DNA from: Bubalus kerabau | Taxonomy: Eukaryota; Chordata; Mammalia; Artiodactyla; Bovidae | Length of the DNA: 64,000 bases | Assembly (NCBI RefSeq): GCF_029407905.1 | Contig: NC_073624.1 | Coordinates: 114,080,001-114,144,000, forward strand | Direction of reading: 5' to 3' | In this document: in pieces, positions 23,168 to 34,857 of the stretch | Layout: each line of letters opens with the position of its first letter | How positions within the stretch are numbered: the stretch's first letter is position 1 | Notes under the pieces: model-generated | Databases searched by the model: none | What the model was told of the DNA's origin: nothing | The model's input: only the letters and a program-made list of their open reading frames with translations | Made by a program: the position numbers and the translations under genes

Positions 23168-25492
23168 TGCAGAGAAAGCCTTTGACAAAATTCAACATTC
23201 ATTTACGATTAAAAAAAAAAAAACCTCCAGAAAGCAGGCATAGAAGGAACATACCTCAACATAATAAAAGCTATATATGATAAACCCACAGCAAATATTA
23301 TCCTCAATGGTGAAAAATTGAAAGCATTTCCCCTAAATTCAGGAACAAGACAAGGATGCCCACTATCACCACTACTATTTAACACAGTTTTGGAAGTTTT
23401 AGCCACAGAAATCAGAGAATAAAAAGAAATAAAAGGAATCCAGATTGGAAAAGAAGAAGTAAAACACTCACTGTTTGCAGATGACATGATCCTCTACATA
23501 GAAAACCCTAAAGACACCACCAGAAAATTACTAGAGCTAATCAATGAATATAGTAAAGTTGCAGGATATAAAATTAATACACAGAAATCCCTTGCATTCC
23601 TATACACTAACAAAGAGAAAACAGAAAAAGAAATTAAGGAAACAATTCCTTTCACTATTGCAACGAAAAGAATAAAATACTTAGGAATAAATCTACCTAA
23701 AGAAACAAAAGACCTATATATAGAAAACTATAAAACACTGATGAAAGAAATCAAAGATGACACAAATAGATGGAGAAATATACCATGTTAATGGATGGGA
23801 AGAATCAATATAGTGAAAATGACTATACTACCCATGGCAATCTATAGATTCAATGCAATCCCTATCAAGTTACCAACAGTATTTTTCAGAGAACTAGAAC
23901 AAATAATTTTACGATTTGTATGGAAATACAAAAAACATCGAATAGCCAAAGCAATCTTAAGAAAGAAGAATGGAACTGGAAGAATCAACCTGCCTGACTT
24001 CAGGCTATACTACAAAGCTACAGTCATCAAGACAGTATGGTACTGGCACAAAGACAGAAATATAGATCAATGGAACGAAATAGAAAGCCAAGAGATAAAT
24101 TCACACACCTAGGTACACGTTATCTTTGACAAAGGATTTTGTATACAAGAATATACAATGGAGAAAAGACAATCTCTTTAACAAGTGGTGCTGGGAAAAC
24201 TGGTCAACCACTTGTAAAAGAATGAAACTTGAACACTTTCTAACACCATACACAAAAATAAACTCAAAATGGATTAAAGATCTAAACATAAGACCAGAAA
24301 CTATAAAAATCTTAGAGGAGAACATAGGCAAAACACTCTCTGACATAAATCACAGCAGGATCCTCTATGACCCACCTCCCAGAGTAATGGAAATAAAAGC
24401 AAAATAAACAAATGGGACCTAATTAAACTTAAAAGCTTTTGCACAATGAAGGAAACTATAAGCAAGCTGAAAAGACAGCCTTCAGAATGGGAGAAAATAA
24501 TAGCAAATGAAGCAACTGACAAAGAATTAATCTCAAAAATATACAAGCAGTTCCTGCAGCTCAATTCCAGAAAAATAAACGATCCAATTAAAAAAATGGG
24601 CCAAAGAACTAAACAGACATTTCTCCAAAGAAGACATACGGTACCATCTCATGCCAGTCAGAATGGCTGCTATCCAAAAGTCTATAAACAATAAATGCTG
24701 GAGAGCATGTGGAGAAAAGAGACCCCTCTTACATTGTTGGTGGGAATGCAAACTAGTACAGCCAGTACAGAGAACAGTTTGGAGATTACTTACAAAACTG
24801 GAAATAGAACTGCCATATGACCCAGCAATCCCACTGGTGGCATACACACCAGGAAGCCAGAATTGAAAGAGACACATGTACCCCAATGTTCATCACAGCA
24901 ATGTTTACAATAGCCAGAACATGGAAGCAACCTAGATGTCCATCAGCTGATGAATGGATAAGAAAGCTGTGGTACATATACACAATGGAATATTACTCAG
25001 CCATTAAAAAGAATGCATTTCAATCAGTTCTAACGAGGTGGATGAAACTGGAGCCTATTATCCAGGGTGAAGTCAGAAAGAAAAACATCAATACAGTATA
25101 CTAATGCATATATATGGAATTTAGAAAGATGGTAACCATGACCCTATATGTGAGACAGCAAAAGAGACACAGATGTTAAAACAGTCTTTTGGACTCTGTG
25201 GGAGAAGGCAAGGGTGGGATGATTTGACAGAATAGCATTTAAAAATGTATATGTGAAACAGATTGCCAGTCCAGGTTCGATGCATGAGACAGGGTGCTCA
25301 GGGCTGGTGCACTGGGATGACCCTGAGGGGTGGGATGGGGAGGGACGTGGGAGGGGGGGTTCAGGATGGTGAGCACATGCACACTCATGGCTGATTCATG
25401 TCAATGTATGGCAAAAACCACTACAATACTGTAAAGTAATTAGCCTCCAATTAAAATAAATAAATAAATTTTTAAAAATAAATAAAATGAGG

Positions 25493-26308
25493 TGCATTTT
25501 CTCTTTAGTTGCCTAAGGTTATGTTATAAAGAAGAAAAATATTATTCTTCAATGTTTATATTTTTAAAATGTGTCATAATTAAATGCCATAGTAGTTTAA
25601 TGTATCACATTAAGATGCAGAAAATATCAAAATAATTCAAATTCCAAGTTATTAGAATAAATCTTGAAATTGATATGTTTATACACAAAAATTTATATTA
25701 CTATATTTCCTTAGGCTTTCAAAAACCTGCACTATATTACATTTTCATTTTCTTCAGTTCCAATTTGCTGACATCTTTTTTAAAAGAAATTTGCTTACAA
25801 GCTTTGGCTCTTGGCATCCGTATAGTTGGGTATGAAACATCTCCACTCTGAATGAGCAGGAGACAGAGCTGCTCACATCCACAGCTGGAATGGAGCTGCT
25901 TCTATAAAAATGGGAAGTAGCAGCTGCAGGGAACATAAATTGTGTCACTGATTTGATTTTGCAAAGCAAACACATTCTTCGTGCTATGATTTAGCTTGCT
26001 AATTAAGCGTTCCATAATTAAAAGAACTTTGGAAGAAAATAATTCTGGATTAAGCTCAACTTCTACACCTTCTGAGATCTCCTTATAACATTTTCCACAT
26101 TTTCAAAACCAGTATAACTCAGACTGAATACCTTCAACAACAAGAGGATGATTTGCAAGTAATGCCCCTTTGGGTAAATGCGTCTGGTGTCAGACTTTTA
26201 TTACAATTGAATAAATAGTGAAGTTGAACAGGAGAATATCACTCTATGACACCTGCATCTTGAGAACTATGCAAATGAAAAGCAATACATTTCCTCTTGT
26301 TTTGTTTC
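25493..26308. other. Single-copy sequence, no feature recognised
   Basis: The short ORF at 25754-25975 shows no recognisable domain. No repeat assignment is possible by eye. Confidence 0.45.
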
Positions 26309-26520
26309 AGGTATCAGCAAACTTTTTCTGTAAAGGGCCATACCAAATATCTCAGACTTTGTGTGTCATAAGCTTTATGGTGCAACTATTAAATGTTTCC
26401 TTTTGGGGGAAAGCAACTATAGACAATATGCAAATAAATGGGCATGTCTATGTTCCAATAAAACTTTATTTACAAAAACAGGTAATGGGTCAGAATTGCG
26501 AATCTTGGTCTATTTAATTC
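26309..26520 (+). mobile_element. hAT-Charlie nonautonomous DNA transposon
   Basis: Begins aggtatcagcaaactttttctg, continues through gtaaagggccataccaaata and gactttgtgtgtcataagct, then ttccaataaaactttattta near the end. This is the order of a common mammalian hAT-Charlie MER element. Terminal inverted repeats are decayed. A related copy lies antisense at 35877-36090. Confidence 0.75.
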
Positions 26521-26808
26521 TCAAAAATGAAAGTCAATGATAACCTAAGCAGTATTAGTAAATATGACATCATGTTGTAAAACCAACACTGTGTTACATG
26601 TAATTCATACCTGATACATGTTATATAGAGAGGGAATCTGCATACATAGTAGGTAACATCATGTGTGTATGTGTACATATGTGTGCAAATGCATATGTAT
26701 AGTTAGAGACAAAGAAAATTATACATACATGACACATTTTATAAAGTATGTGTGAAATAGGAGAATAGAAAATTATGGAAGAAGTTGAATCTTGACTAAT
26801 AATGTAAT

Positions 26809-27075
26809 GCTGCTAAGTTGCATCAGTCATGTCTGACTCTGTGCGACCCCATAGACGGCAGCCCACCAGGCTCCCCCATCTCTGGGATTCTCCAGGCAAG
26901 AACACTGGAGTGGGTTGCCATTTCCTTCTCCAATGCATGAAAGTGAAAAGTGAAAGTGAAGTCACTCAGCCTTGTTCCACTCCTAGGGACCCCATGGACT
27001 GCAGCGCACCAGGCTCCTCCGTTGATGGGATTTTCCAGGCAAGAGTACTGGAGTGGGGTGCCACTGCCTTCTCCC
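26809..27075 (-). mobile_element. Bov-A2 SINE
   Basis: Antisense dimeric Bov-A2 with a (GCT) head, the gaaagtgaaaagtgaaagtg linker and a second monomer ending at gccactgccttctcc. A perfect 11-bp TSD, aataatgtaat, lies at 26798-26808 and 27076-27086. Confidence 0.96.
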
Positions 27076-27123
27076 AATAATGTAATAAGAACAACTATAT
27101 GAGAAAATTGATGACTTATGTAG

Positions 27124-27328
27124 GGGCTTCCCTTGTGGCTCATCTGGTAAAGAATCTGCCTGCAATGCAGGAGACCTGGGTTTGATACCTGGATTGGGAC
27201 GATCCCCTGGAGATGGAAAAGGCTACCCACTCCAGTATTCTGGCCTGGAGAATTCCATAGACTGTATAGTCCATGGGGTCGTAAAGAAGTGGACACAACT
27301 GAGCAACTTTCACTTCACTTCACATTTG
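27124..27328 (+). mobile_element. Bov-tA SINE
   Basis: tRNA-Glu-like head (ggcttcccttgtggctcatc), aatgcaggagacctgggttt, body (cctggagaattccatagact) and tail (gacacaactgagcaactttc) are all present. Moderately diverged. Confidence 0.93.
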
Positions 27329-27504
27329 TTTGTAATTTGTATGTAGAAGTTTAATCAATTAAACATATATGCTGAGTATTTTTATGAGCTGAAAACTCTT
27401 CTATTAGTAATAGAAATGAAATAAATCATGCTTGTCTTTTAGAAGCTCAGCTTAGAGTTGACATGTATGCATATAATATTATAACCAGGAAAATCTTAAT
27501 ATAA

Positions 27505-27665
27505 ACACATATGTATAATGTAATATATATCACATTATATTGTAAAAATACTTACATGTGCATGTATGTGTGTGCATATATACATACATGTGTATATATA
27601 CATACACGTGTATATACCTATGTGTGTGTATATATATATAATGTGAAATATATATATATATCTCA
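27505..27665. repeat. TA/TG/CATA-rich compound microsatellite
   Basis: Interleaved ATAT, ACAT and GTGT runs (for example tatgtgtgtgcatatatacat) extend over about 150 bp with no coding potential. Probably unstable in length. Confidence 0.8.
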
Positions 27666-27924
27666 CATTAACAGTACAGACAACAAACATTATTGAAATT
27701 GGGAAAGAAGAAAATAGTGAGCTGTGTGATGGGATGAAAGTCCTTTAAAGAAAGACTTTAAGCTTTAAAATGGACTTTGAAATATGAGTAAATGGATTAG
27801 ATTTATGTTAGCAGGAGGGGGATATAGTTTTAGGTGCTGCAAAACCCTGAGCCCAGGTAATTGGTAGGAAGTGTTAAGCTGAGCTAATGTGAGAGATGAG
27901 CTTATTTTTATCATTCTTTTTTTA

Positions 27925-28108
27925 AATGATTTTTGATGTGGACCATTTTAAAGTCTCTATTGAATTTGTTATAATATTGCTTTGGGTTTATTGTTTGGGG
28001 TTTTGGGCTCGAGGCATGTGGCGTCTTAGCTCCTTGACCAGGGGTAGAACCTAACACCTCCTGCACTGGACGGTGAAGTCTTATCCACTGGACTACTACA
28101 GAAGTCCC
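27925..28108 (-). mobile_element. CHR-type SINE (long form)
   Basis: Antisense cetartiodactyl tRNA-Glu SINE. The right end holds the tRNA-like head complement (tatccactggactactacag), with ccttgaccaggggtagaacc in the middle. The 3' part (gatgtggaccattttaaagt ... aatttgttataatattgctt) is the long CHR tail. Older than the Bov SINEs. Confidence 0.85.
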
Positions 28109-28699
28109 AAGATTTTGCAAGAGTAGATTGGAGCACAACTGGAAAAAAGCCTTGAATATCAGATAAAGTTTTAACTTTATTTTGTAACTAGTTCTTAACC
28201 AGAGAAGCAACTTAACAAAACTACTTTCCAACGTGATTCCTCCAGGACATTGTAAACTGTGATGATCCCAGAAGGTGGCAGAGGACACTGAAGCTGACAG
28301 GGGAGGTGGTTCCAAAGTGGGTGGAGAGAGACAGAGACGGTGTGTTGGCAAAGCCAGTGAAACTGAAGAGGTGTCTGAGCTAGACTAGAGCAACTACCAT
28401 ATAAACATCTGGCATTCCCATTTGCTTAATGCAAATATACTATTATGAGCCAAAGAATACACTAAGCAGTGACACTTTTACTCACATTCATATGTTTTAT
28501 CTTACACAAATGATAGAACTTGCTAAATGACTGGGACTTTGACACGAAATGTCTATCACAACACACCAATAGTTGTTTAAGGAAAAATAGCCTCAACAAT
28601 TTCAAAGACAGTTTGGAATAAAGCAAACTGAAGAAATGCTAACAACTTTTTTAAAAGAGTCTTTAAAGCTGGACTTGTTGCGAGGACAATACTGTGTGT
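28109..28699. other. Mostly single-copy; possible ancient repeat at 28130-28260
   Basis: A short stretch with gccttgaatatcagataaag and an actttattttgtaac block resembles the unnamed ancient repeat also noted at 9298 and 45290. Nothing else is recognised. Confidence 0.35.
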
Positions 28700-29078
28700 A
28701 ATGAATCTCCTTACCAGGGATGCTTCTGGCTCAGGGTTTCTTCTATTTCCTCTGCACCTGGGATGTTCAAATCGCTCAGCATCCATCCCTCCCTTCATTC
28801 AGGACCCAGCTCAAATGACTGCCCCTGACCACACACCCAATCTCAACCAGTCACTCTTCCACTACTTTCTATTGTTCCACTTTATTTTTTTTCACAATTT
28901 TACAAAACTATATAAAGTTATTTGTGTTCTGCTTTTCCATGGTCTTTGGGTATGTATTTTTTGACAATGGGGACATTGCCTTACTTTGCTATTCCTGTAT
29001 CTCTGGTACCTAGAACAGAATTTGGCCCATATAAAGTACTCAATACATATGAACCAAATGAAAAAATGAGTGATTAAC
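28700..29078 (+). mobile_element. L2 LINE 3'UTR relic
   Basis: The order is L2-like: an amino-end block with gcacctgggatgttcaaatc, ttcaggacccagctcaaatg, a tttctattgttccactttat stretch, and the terminal ggtacctagaacagaatttgg ... gtactcaatacatatgaac. ORFs crossing it are chance. Confidence 0.65.
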
Positions 29079-29475
29079 TTTAAGAATAACTGTGCACATA
29101 AACAGACTTGATCATTTCCTGTTACCACTGGCCCCATCACATAAGTCCCAATCACATAAGTGGGTTAATGCAAATATCTCCTATTTCTCTTGAGATTCTA
29201 ACCTCCCGTTTCAAATAGTCTTTACACACTGAAGAGAAGTATATCTTACAAAACCCCCACTGTGATCAAGATAGTTTATAGAATTGAAGTTCTCCCCCTC
29301 ATGTGAAATAGAACTGAAATTACTCATCCATTAATCATTAAAGCTTAAACTATAAATTATAAAGCTCTCAGAAGTGTTCCTTTGCAGCTATCTAGTATCA
29401 TTTCCTAAGATTTCAATCTACTTTTCTCAGTCAAGCTGCTTTCTTGAGGGTTGCCTGCAAACTCTAGAGACATTC
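29079..29475. other. Single-copy sequence, no feature recognised
   Basis: No ORF above noise and no repeat signature seen in this stretch. Confidence 0.4.
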
Positions 29476-29640
29476 TTTTTTAAATTTTTAGTTGGATTAT
29501 AACTGCCTTACAATATTGTGTTAGTTCCTGCCATACATCAACATGAATCAGCCATAGGTTTACATATGTCCCCTCCCTCTTAAACTGCCCTCCCACCTCC
29601 CACCCCATCCCACCCCTCTACGATGTCACAGTCCTCTCTC
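29476..29640 (-). mobile_element. Older ruminant L1 3'UTR end
   Basis: Antisense L1 3'UTR: ttggattataactgccttac, acatcaacatgaatcagcca and the C-rich cccaccccatcccacccctc block. More diverged than the L1 tails at 14146 and 52648. Confidence 0.8.
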
Positions 29641-31254
29641 TGTGCTTTTACATGGACTATTACTAATGCACAAAAGACATTTTCCATTCAAATTCACTCA
29701 TCCAAACCCTGCGAAGCATTCACAGACCATCTCAAGTAACTTATACTCCATGAAATCTTCTCTGATCTATTATATGCTTTGCCTTCATTCTTGAATTAAA
29801 CACTTCTTTAAATGTTTTCTCTAGCAATGTTTTAGGGTCATTCTACAAATGTTTTGCCTTCACACTGAATTTTTAAACATCACAGATGAATCAATTTTGG
29901 GGAATTACAAGGAAAATATTTCTCTTCTACTCTGCAAGGAATCTACCACAATGAATAATGCTTATTTATAACTACTTCTTAAATTCAATTATAATTAATT
30001 AAAATTTTTGCTTACACTTTTGAATCTGGGTTTTTTTTTTTTAAATACACATATTTATATGCACACCTCAGAAATGACAATACCTCTGTACCACAATTTA
30101 ACATGTGTAAGGATTATTCCTTCTCCAAGTTCCACCATTGAGAGTGCCTTTTGGGACGCAGTTGCATTCAGTTTATGGCACTTAACACTACTTGTATCCT
30201 TGCCTCTTTGCCCACAGGGTGATCTCCTTCATTTTGTTTTGCTAGAAGCAAACTGGTTTAATTTGCTCCTACTAGTTGCTCTACAGCTGTGTCACATCAT
30301 GGCACCTGGTGCCAGAGCAGGCTTTATTCTCTATTGCTTCTGCTTCCCACGTAACAAACTGTATCACTTCCTGACATATCACAGCTGTTTGACAATTCTT
30401 TTCTTTCTACAATCTAACCCCTGAACACATGCAACACAGTTGAATTGTACCGAGTACTTGTGATTACACAAGTACGGTGATAACACACTGTATTTTAAAG
30501 TCATGTTGGCTCCTATATTGCCATTTTATCTTACACAAGTCTTATAATTTCTTTGGATGTCATACTTCAGAGGAAAAGTTTTCTCAACATCTTCTAAAAG
30601 TCATAGATTGTGGATAATATCTTCCTCATTACATCTGTAGTTTGGTGTCCCTTCTCTGTCAATGATGCTTGTTTATGTTTTACTCTTTCCAGTTTTTTTG
30701 TAACAATTAATTAATTCTTCTATGTAGCAACACTTGGTGACTTTTAAGATTACTAGTAAGAATATAAAGGCAAACTTATTCTCTTCAGCCTATGTATGTT
30801 TCATCCTTAATTTCATGGTTTGTGGTTGCTTGAATTTTTTACTCATATATATTTTTTTAAATCCCATCAAATCCCTGAACAAACCAAGTTTCAATCCTTG
30901 CTTCCATCACTGAATATATATACTACCCTTAATTAAGTAGGACAAGATGGGCTATACACACATACTCTAATTCACTTAATATCAGCAAAAGATTGTATTC
31001 TGTTTTCTTGCAAGACCTTTTAGGCATTAGAGTATTCCCCTAAAAAGCCAAACCACTTCCAGAACTCAGACCTATTCTTGATAACAGTTTATGAAAGTCA
31101 TGGATATAACTGAGAGGTTTTTATAGGGTTCTTTACTTTTTATTGTAAAGCAAATATGACACTTTCTCTTTTAAACTATTTTCTCAAGAAGTACAGTGAA
31201 TCTAGACACAAGAATTAGGAAGTAAGAATAGAGATATATAAACTAAGTAGTTGT
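29641..31254. other. 1.6 kb of mainly single-copy sequence
   Basis: The longest ORF, 30008-30424 (138 codons), begins in a T-tract-adjacent frame and shows no recognised domain, conserved motif or promoter context, so I do not call a gene. Some text near 29690-29860 is faintly L2-like. Otherwise nothing is recognised. Confidence 0.45.
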
Positions 31255-31257
31255 GGC

Positions 31258-31446
31258 AGTAGGTTCGTCACTAGTCATGGCTGACTCCTTGCAACCCCAT
31301 GGACTGTAGCCCCCCAGGCTCCTCTGTCCTCCATGGAATTCTCCAGGCAAAAATACTGGAGTGGGTAGTCCTCCAGGGGATCTTCTCAACCCACGGATCT
31401 CCTGCACAGCAGGCAGATTCTTTACCACTGAGCCACCAGGGAATCC
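31258..31446 (-). mobile_element. Bov-tA SINE
   Basis: Antisense Bov-tA with gactccttgcaaccccatgg at the left, ccaggcaaaaatactggagt in the body and the head complement at accactgagccaccagggaa. Confidence 0.93.
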
Positions 31447-31839
31447 CCAAATATAAACTAAACATCCATGTAATGGAGTGACTAATCCAGAAGGAATTCC
31501 ACCAAGATTTTTCCATGGATGAAAATTTCAAAGTGGTGGCATAGAGCACAAGACCATACTATAATAAAGGAAAAGATAAAACATTTTAAGCAGCTCTTCC
31601 TCCTTCTGTTATATATTCCATTCTGAAATTTTTTAGGCAAGAGAAAATATATAAACAATATCATGAACATACCAGCTAGTTTAAGTACAGCATGTAATTC
31701 CGTCATTTCACCCTCTCCTTTAAAGAAAACATTTAACTAAATATTTTATCTGTAATTCTCAGACACATTTTATTCTTTTACTATCCCTAAAAAAGTCTTT
31801 ATTCAATATAGTTTGTGAAATACATCAATGTTAATATAT
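31447..31839. other. Single-copy sequence, no feature recognised
   Basis: AT-rich with short ORFs only. May include flanking decayed L1M, but no diagnostic block is visible. Confidence 0.4.
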
Positions 31840-32825
31840 GTGGCTCTAAGATATTTATTTGTACTGCTACATAGTATTATATTATATATTATACTACCTT
31901 TATTTGTGACTATTATAACATTGCTGCATGTAATATTGCTACATGTAGTATTATACATGCATATCTGGCTCCTTGTGCAAACAGCTTTCTAAAGTGTATA
32001 ATTAGAAATGGAATTTCATAGGCTAAATTCATTTTTTATTTGCTAGTTAGTGTATAGTCAACTTTTTCTCAAAGGAGGCTATAACAGACAGATTTGGGTC
32101 AGAGTGTGATTTTCCTTCATCCACCTTTTTGAATCACTAGAGTATTTATTTTGGCCAGTTTGGTGTAAAATTAGATATGACTGCGGTTTCAATTCAGATT
32201 CCCATTGTATTAATGCAATTGATAATCTTTTCATAATATTTGTGGGTTTGGGGCTCTCTATTCCAACAAAATGTATATTTTGCCCACATTTCCAGAAGAC
32301 ATTTTTGTTATGAATTTGCACATGTGTTTCATATAATCTATGCACTAATCCTTTGTCAGTTACATGTATTGTAACATTTTTTCCTGTATCTACATGTATC
32401 TGTCACATTTCATGAAGTTGTTAATGTTAATGCAGAACATTAAACTATCTTTTCTTTCATGGTTACTGCTTTTTGTATCTTACATATCCTTTCCTAACAA
32501 AAGCTATTGTAGTTTTTCTACAAATTTTTGTTTCCATGCTTTTATTTTTAATCAATCTGCAATTTGTGTGTGTCTTGAATGTGGGATGCTAACTAGGTTT
32601 TCTTTTCCATATGATTAACCAGTTGACTAACAGACAATTTTTACTAAACAGTCTGTTCTTTCTTCTTAATCTATAGGGTTTCTGCTGTCATAAATCAAGT
32701 TTTCAAAGATGCATGGATGTGCTTTGCTCATAATGAGTCTTGATATCTTATAATAAGTATATTAGAATAAATCTAGTAACTGAATACTCTCATCACCTTT
32801 TATTCTTTTACAAGATTGATATTCC
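31840..32825 (-). mobile_element. Old L1 (L1M) ORF2 3' part
   Basis: Antisense L1M ORF2 C-terminal sequence. Blocks in the expected antisense order include ctaatcctttgtcagttaca, tcatggttactgctttttgta, aatcaatctgcaatttgtgt and ctgtcataaatcaag. The element continues after an opposite-strand L1 at 34858-35790. Confidence 0.8.
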
Positions 32826-34404
32826 CAAACTCATTCTATTAATATGAGGCCACAATTAGCCTGATACCAAAACCAAAGATCTCATAAAAAATAAAATTAT
32901 AGGCCAATATCACTGATAAACATAGATGCCAACATTCTCAACAAAATACTAGCTACATATAAAACAATGAAACTAGAATATTCTCTAACATCACACACAA
33001 AGTAAAGTCAAAACGTATTAAAGAACTAAATGTAAGATCAGATGCTATAAAACTTTTAGAGGAAAACATAAGCAGGACACTTGATGACATAAATCATAGC
33101 AATGTCTTTTTGGGTCCACTTCTATAGTTGCTGTTGTAATGAAAATAAAAATAAACAAATGGGACCTAATTAAAATTAAAAACTTTTGTATGTGATAGGA
33201 AGCCATAAACACAATGAAAAGACAACCTACAAAATGGGAGAAAATATTTCAAACAAAGTGACCAATAAGGGATTAATCTTCAAAATATAAAAATAGTTCA
33301 TGCACCTAAATGTCAAAAAAAAGAGAAACAACCCAATCAAAATAGGGCAGAAGATCTAAATAGACATTTTTCCAAAGAAGGTCTACAGATGGCCAAAAAG
33401 CACATTAAAAGGCAATGAACATCATAAATCACTAGGGGAAATGCAAATCAAACATACAATGGGTATCACCTCACACTTGTTCAGAATGAGAATCATGAAA
33501 AAATCTACAAACAATAAATGTTGGAGAGGGTGTGGAGAAAAGGGAGCCGTCTTTACACGACTGGTAGAAATGTAAATTGGTACATCCACTGTGGAGAACA
33601 GCATAGAGATTCCTTTAAAAACTAAAAATAGAACCACCCTATGATGGAGTAATCCCACTCCTGAGCATATATTCAGAGAAAACCATAATTCGAAAAGATA
33701 CATGTATCCCAATGTTCATAGCAGCAGTATTTACAACAAAACACAAGACATGGAAGCAACCTAAGAATGAAGAGTGGTGCATATAAACAATGGAATATTA
33801 GCCACAAAAAGAACAAAATAATGTTATTTACTGCAGCATGGATGGACATAGAAATTGTCATACTAAGTGAAGTAATTCAGACAAAGATAAATATCATACA
33901 TTATCACTTAGATGTGAATTTTTTAAAAAAAAATGATACAAATGAACTCATTTACAAAACAGAAACAGACTTAGACTTCAAAACAAACTTATAGTTACCA
34001 AATGGGAATGGTAAGCATTAGGGATGGTTTAGGATAAAATAGGGATTAACTAGGAGTTTGGAATTAACATATACACACTACTACATATAAAGTGAGTGAA
34101 GTGAAGTCACTTAGTCATGTTCGACTTTTTGCGACCCCATGGACTGTAACCTATCAGGCTCCTCCATCCATGGGATTTTCCAGGCAAGAATACTGGAGTG
34201 GGTTGCCTTTCCCTTCTCCAGGGGATCTTCCCAACCCAGGGATCAAACCCAGGTCTCCTGCATGGCAGGCAGACGCTTTACCGTCTGAGCCACCAGGGAA
34301 GCAACATATAAAATAGATAATCCACAAGGATCTACAGTATAGCACAGGGAAATACATTCAGTATTCTGTAATAATCTACATGGAAGAAAAGCCTGGAGAA
34401 TATA
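32826..34404 (+). mobile_element. L1 (L1MA-like), 3' part of ORF2 and 3'UTR
   Basis: Starts at ccaaactcattctattaata in the reverse-transcriptase region, skips internally, and follows L1 ORF2 to gtggatggaca-type C-terminal text and a 3'UTR (ctacagtatagcacagggaa). It lies inside an older antisense L1M, and a Bov-tA at 34092 is nested within it. Frames are decayed. Confidence 0.85.
34092..34303 (-). mobile_element. Bov-tA SINE nested in L1
   Basis: Antisense Bov-tA, gcgaccccatggactgtaac to the head complement accgtctgagccaccaggga. A perfect 9-bp TSD, acatataaa, lies at 34083-34091 and 34304-34312. Confidence 0.95.
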
Positions 34405-34617
34405 TAAGTGAAAGTGTTACTTGCTCAGTTCTGTCCAACTTTTTGAGACCACATGGACTTGTTGCCTGCCAGGTTCATCTGTCCATGGAATTCTCCAGGC
34501 AAAAATATTGCAGTGAGTGGCCATTCCCTTCTCCAAGAGATTTTCCAGAACCAGACATCAAACCCATTAATCTTGCGTCTCCTGCACTGGCAGGAAGATT
34601 CTTTACCATCTGCACCA
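34405..34617 (-). mobile_element. Bov-tA SINE (diverged)
   Basis: Antisense: ttgctcagttctgtccaact, gtccatggaattctccaggc, then the diverged head complement near ttctttaccatctgcacc. Confidence 0.88.
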
Positions 34618-34629
34618 TTATCTATATGT

Positions 34630-34757
34630 GTGACTTCCCAGGCGGTAATGAATCTGCCTGCCAATGCAGGAGATGCAAGGGACATATGTTTGATCCCTGG
34701 GTCCAGAAGATCTCCTGGAGTAGAAAATGGCAACTCTCTCCAGTATTCTTGTCTTGT
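34630..34757 (+). mobile_element. Bov-tA SINE, 3' truncated
   Basis: tRNA-like head (gacttcccaggcggtaatga), gatccctgggtccagaagat and atggcaactctctccagtat, then the match stops. Lies 12 bp from the preceding copy in opposite orientation, making a hairpin-prone SINE pair. Confidence 0.88.
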
Positions 34758-34857
34758 ATTGCACTGAAAAAATAATTGTTATGTTTGAGTTCTTCTACCC
34801 ACTAATGTGCTTTATATCTCTACTAGTTTAAAAGTTATTTTAATGACTTTAAATAAA

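Larger units (their letters stand above)
20872..25124 (+). pseudogene. L1 ORF2 pseudogene (endonuclease-reverse transcriptase)
   Basis: The start ATG is at 20872 and the C-terminal stop at about 25122. Open pieces cover the endonuclease (20924-21226; 21274-21570, …FSRIDHILG…), the reverse transcriptase (22433-22747, …NKSPGPNGFTAEFYQKF…; FADD active-site codons at 23474-23485; 23486-23791) and the C-terminal region (23795-24407). Damage includes an A-tract expansion at about 21519-21536, two SINE insertions, many frameshifts and a roughly 80-bp deletion at about 24640. The intact protein nicks DNA and copies L1 RNA at the target. This copy is dead. Confidence 0.9.
17238..25483 (+). mobile_element. 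L1 (ruminant), once full length, now disrupted
   Basis: Runs from a typical L1 5' start (gtggtcctaagatggctgag) through a GC-rich 5'UTR, part of ORF1, the whole ORF2 region and a 3'UTR ending in an A-rich tail. Candidate TSDs aaagtgagg (17229-17237) and aaaatgagg (25484-25492) differ by one base. Foreign pieces inside are BovB at 17599-18111, an antisense BovB internal fragment at 19285-20353, a Bov-A2 at 21845-22126 and a Bov-tA at 22968-23167. The end of the 5'UTR and the first part of ORF1 are missing. Many stops and frameshifts make it immobile. Confidence 0.93.

Noticed and set aside
27124..27200. tRNA-like sequences with box A and box B, here and at other Bov-tA heads
   Set aside because: They are the tRNA-Glu-derived heads of SINEs, lacking a complete cloverleaf and continuing directly into BovA sequence.
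30008..30424. 138-codon ORF in otherwise unique DNA
   Set aside because: No recognisable domain, start context or splice sites. Length is compatible with chance in 64 kb on six frames.
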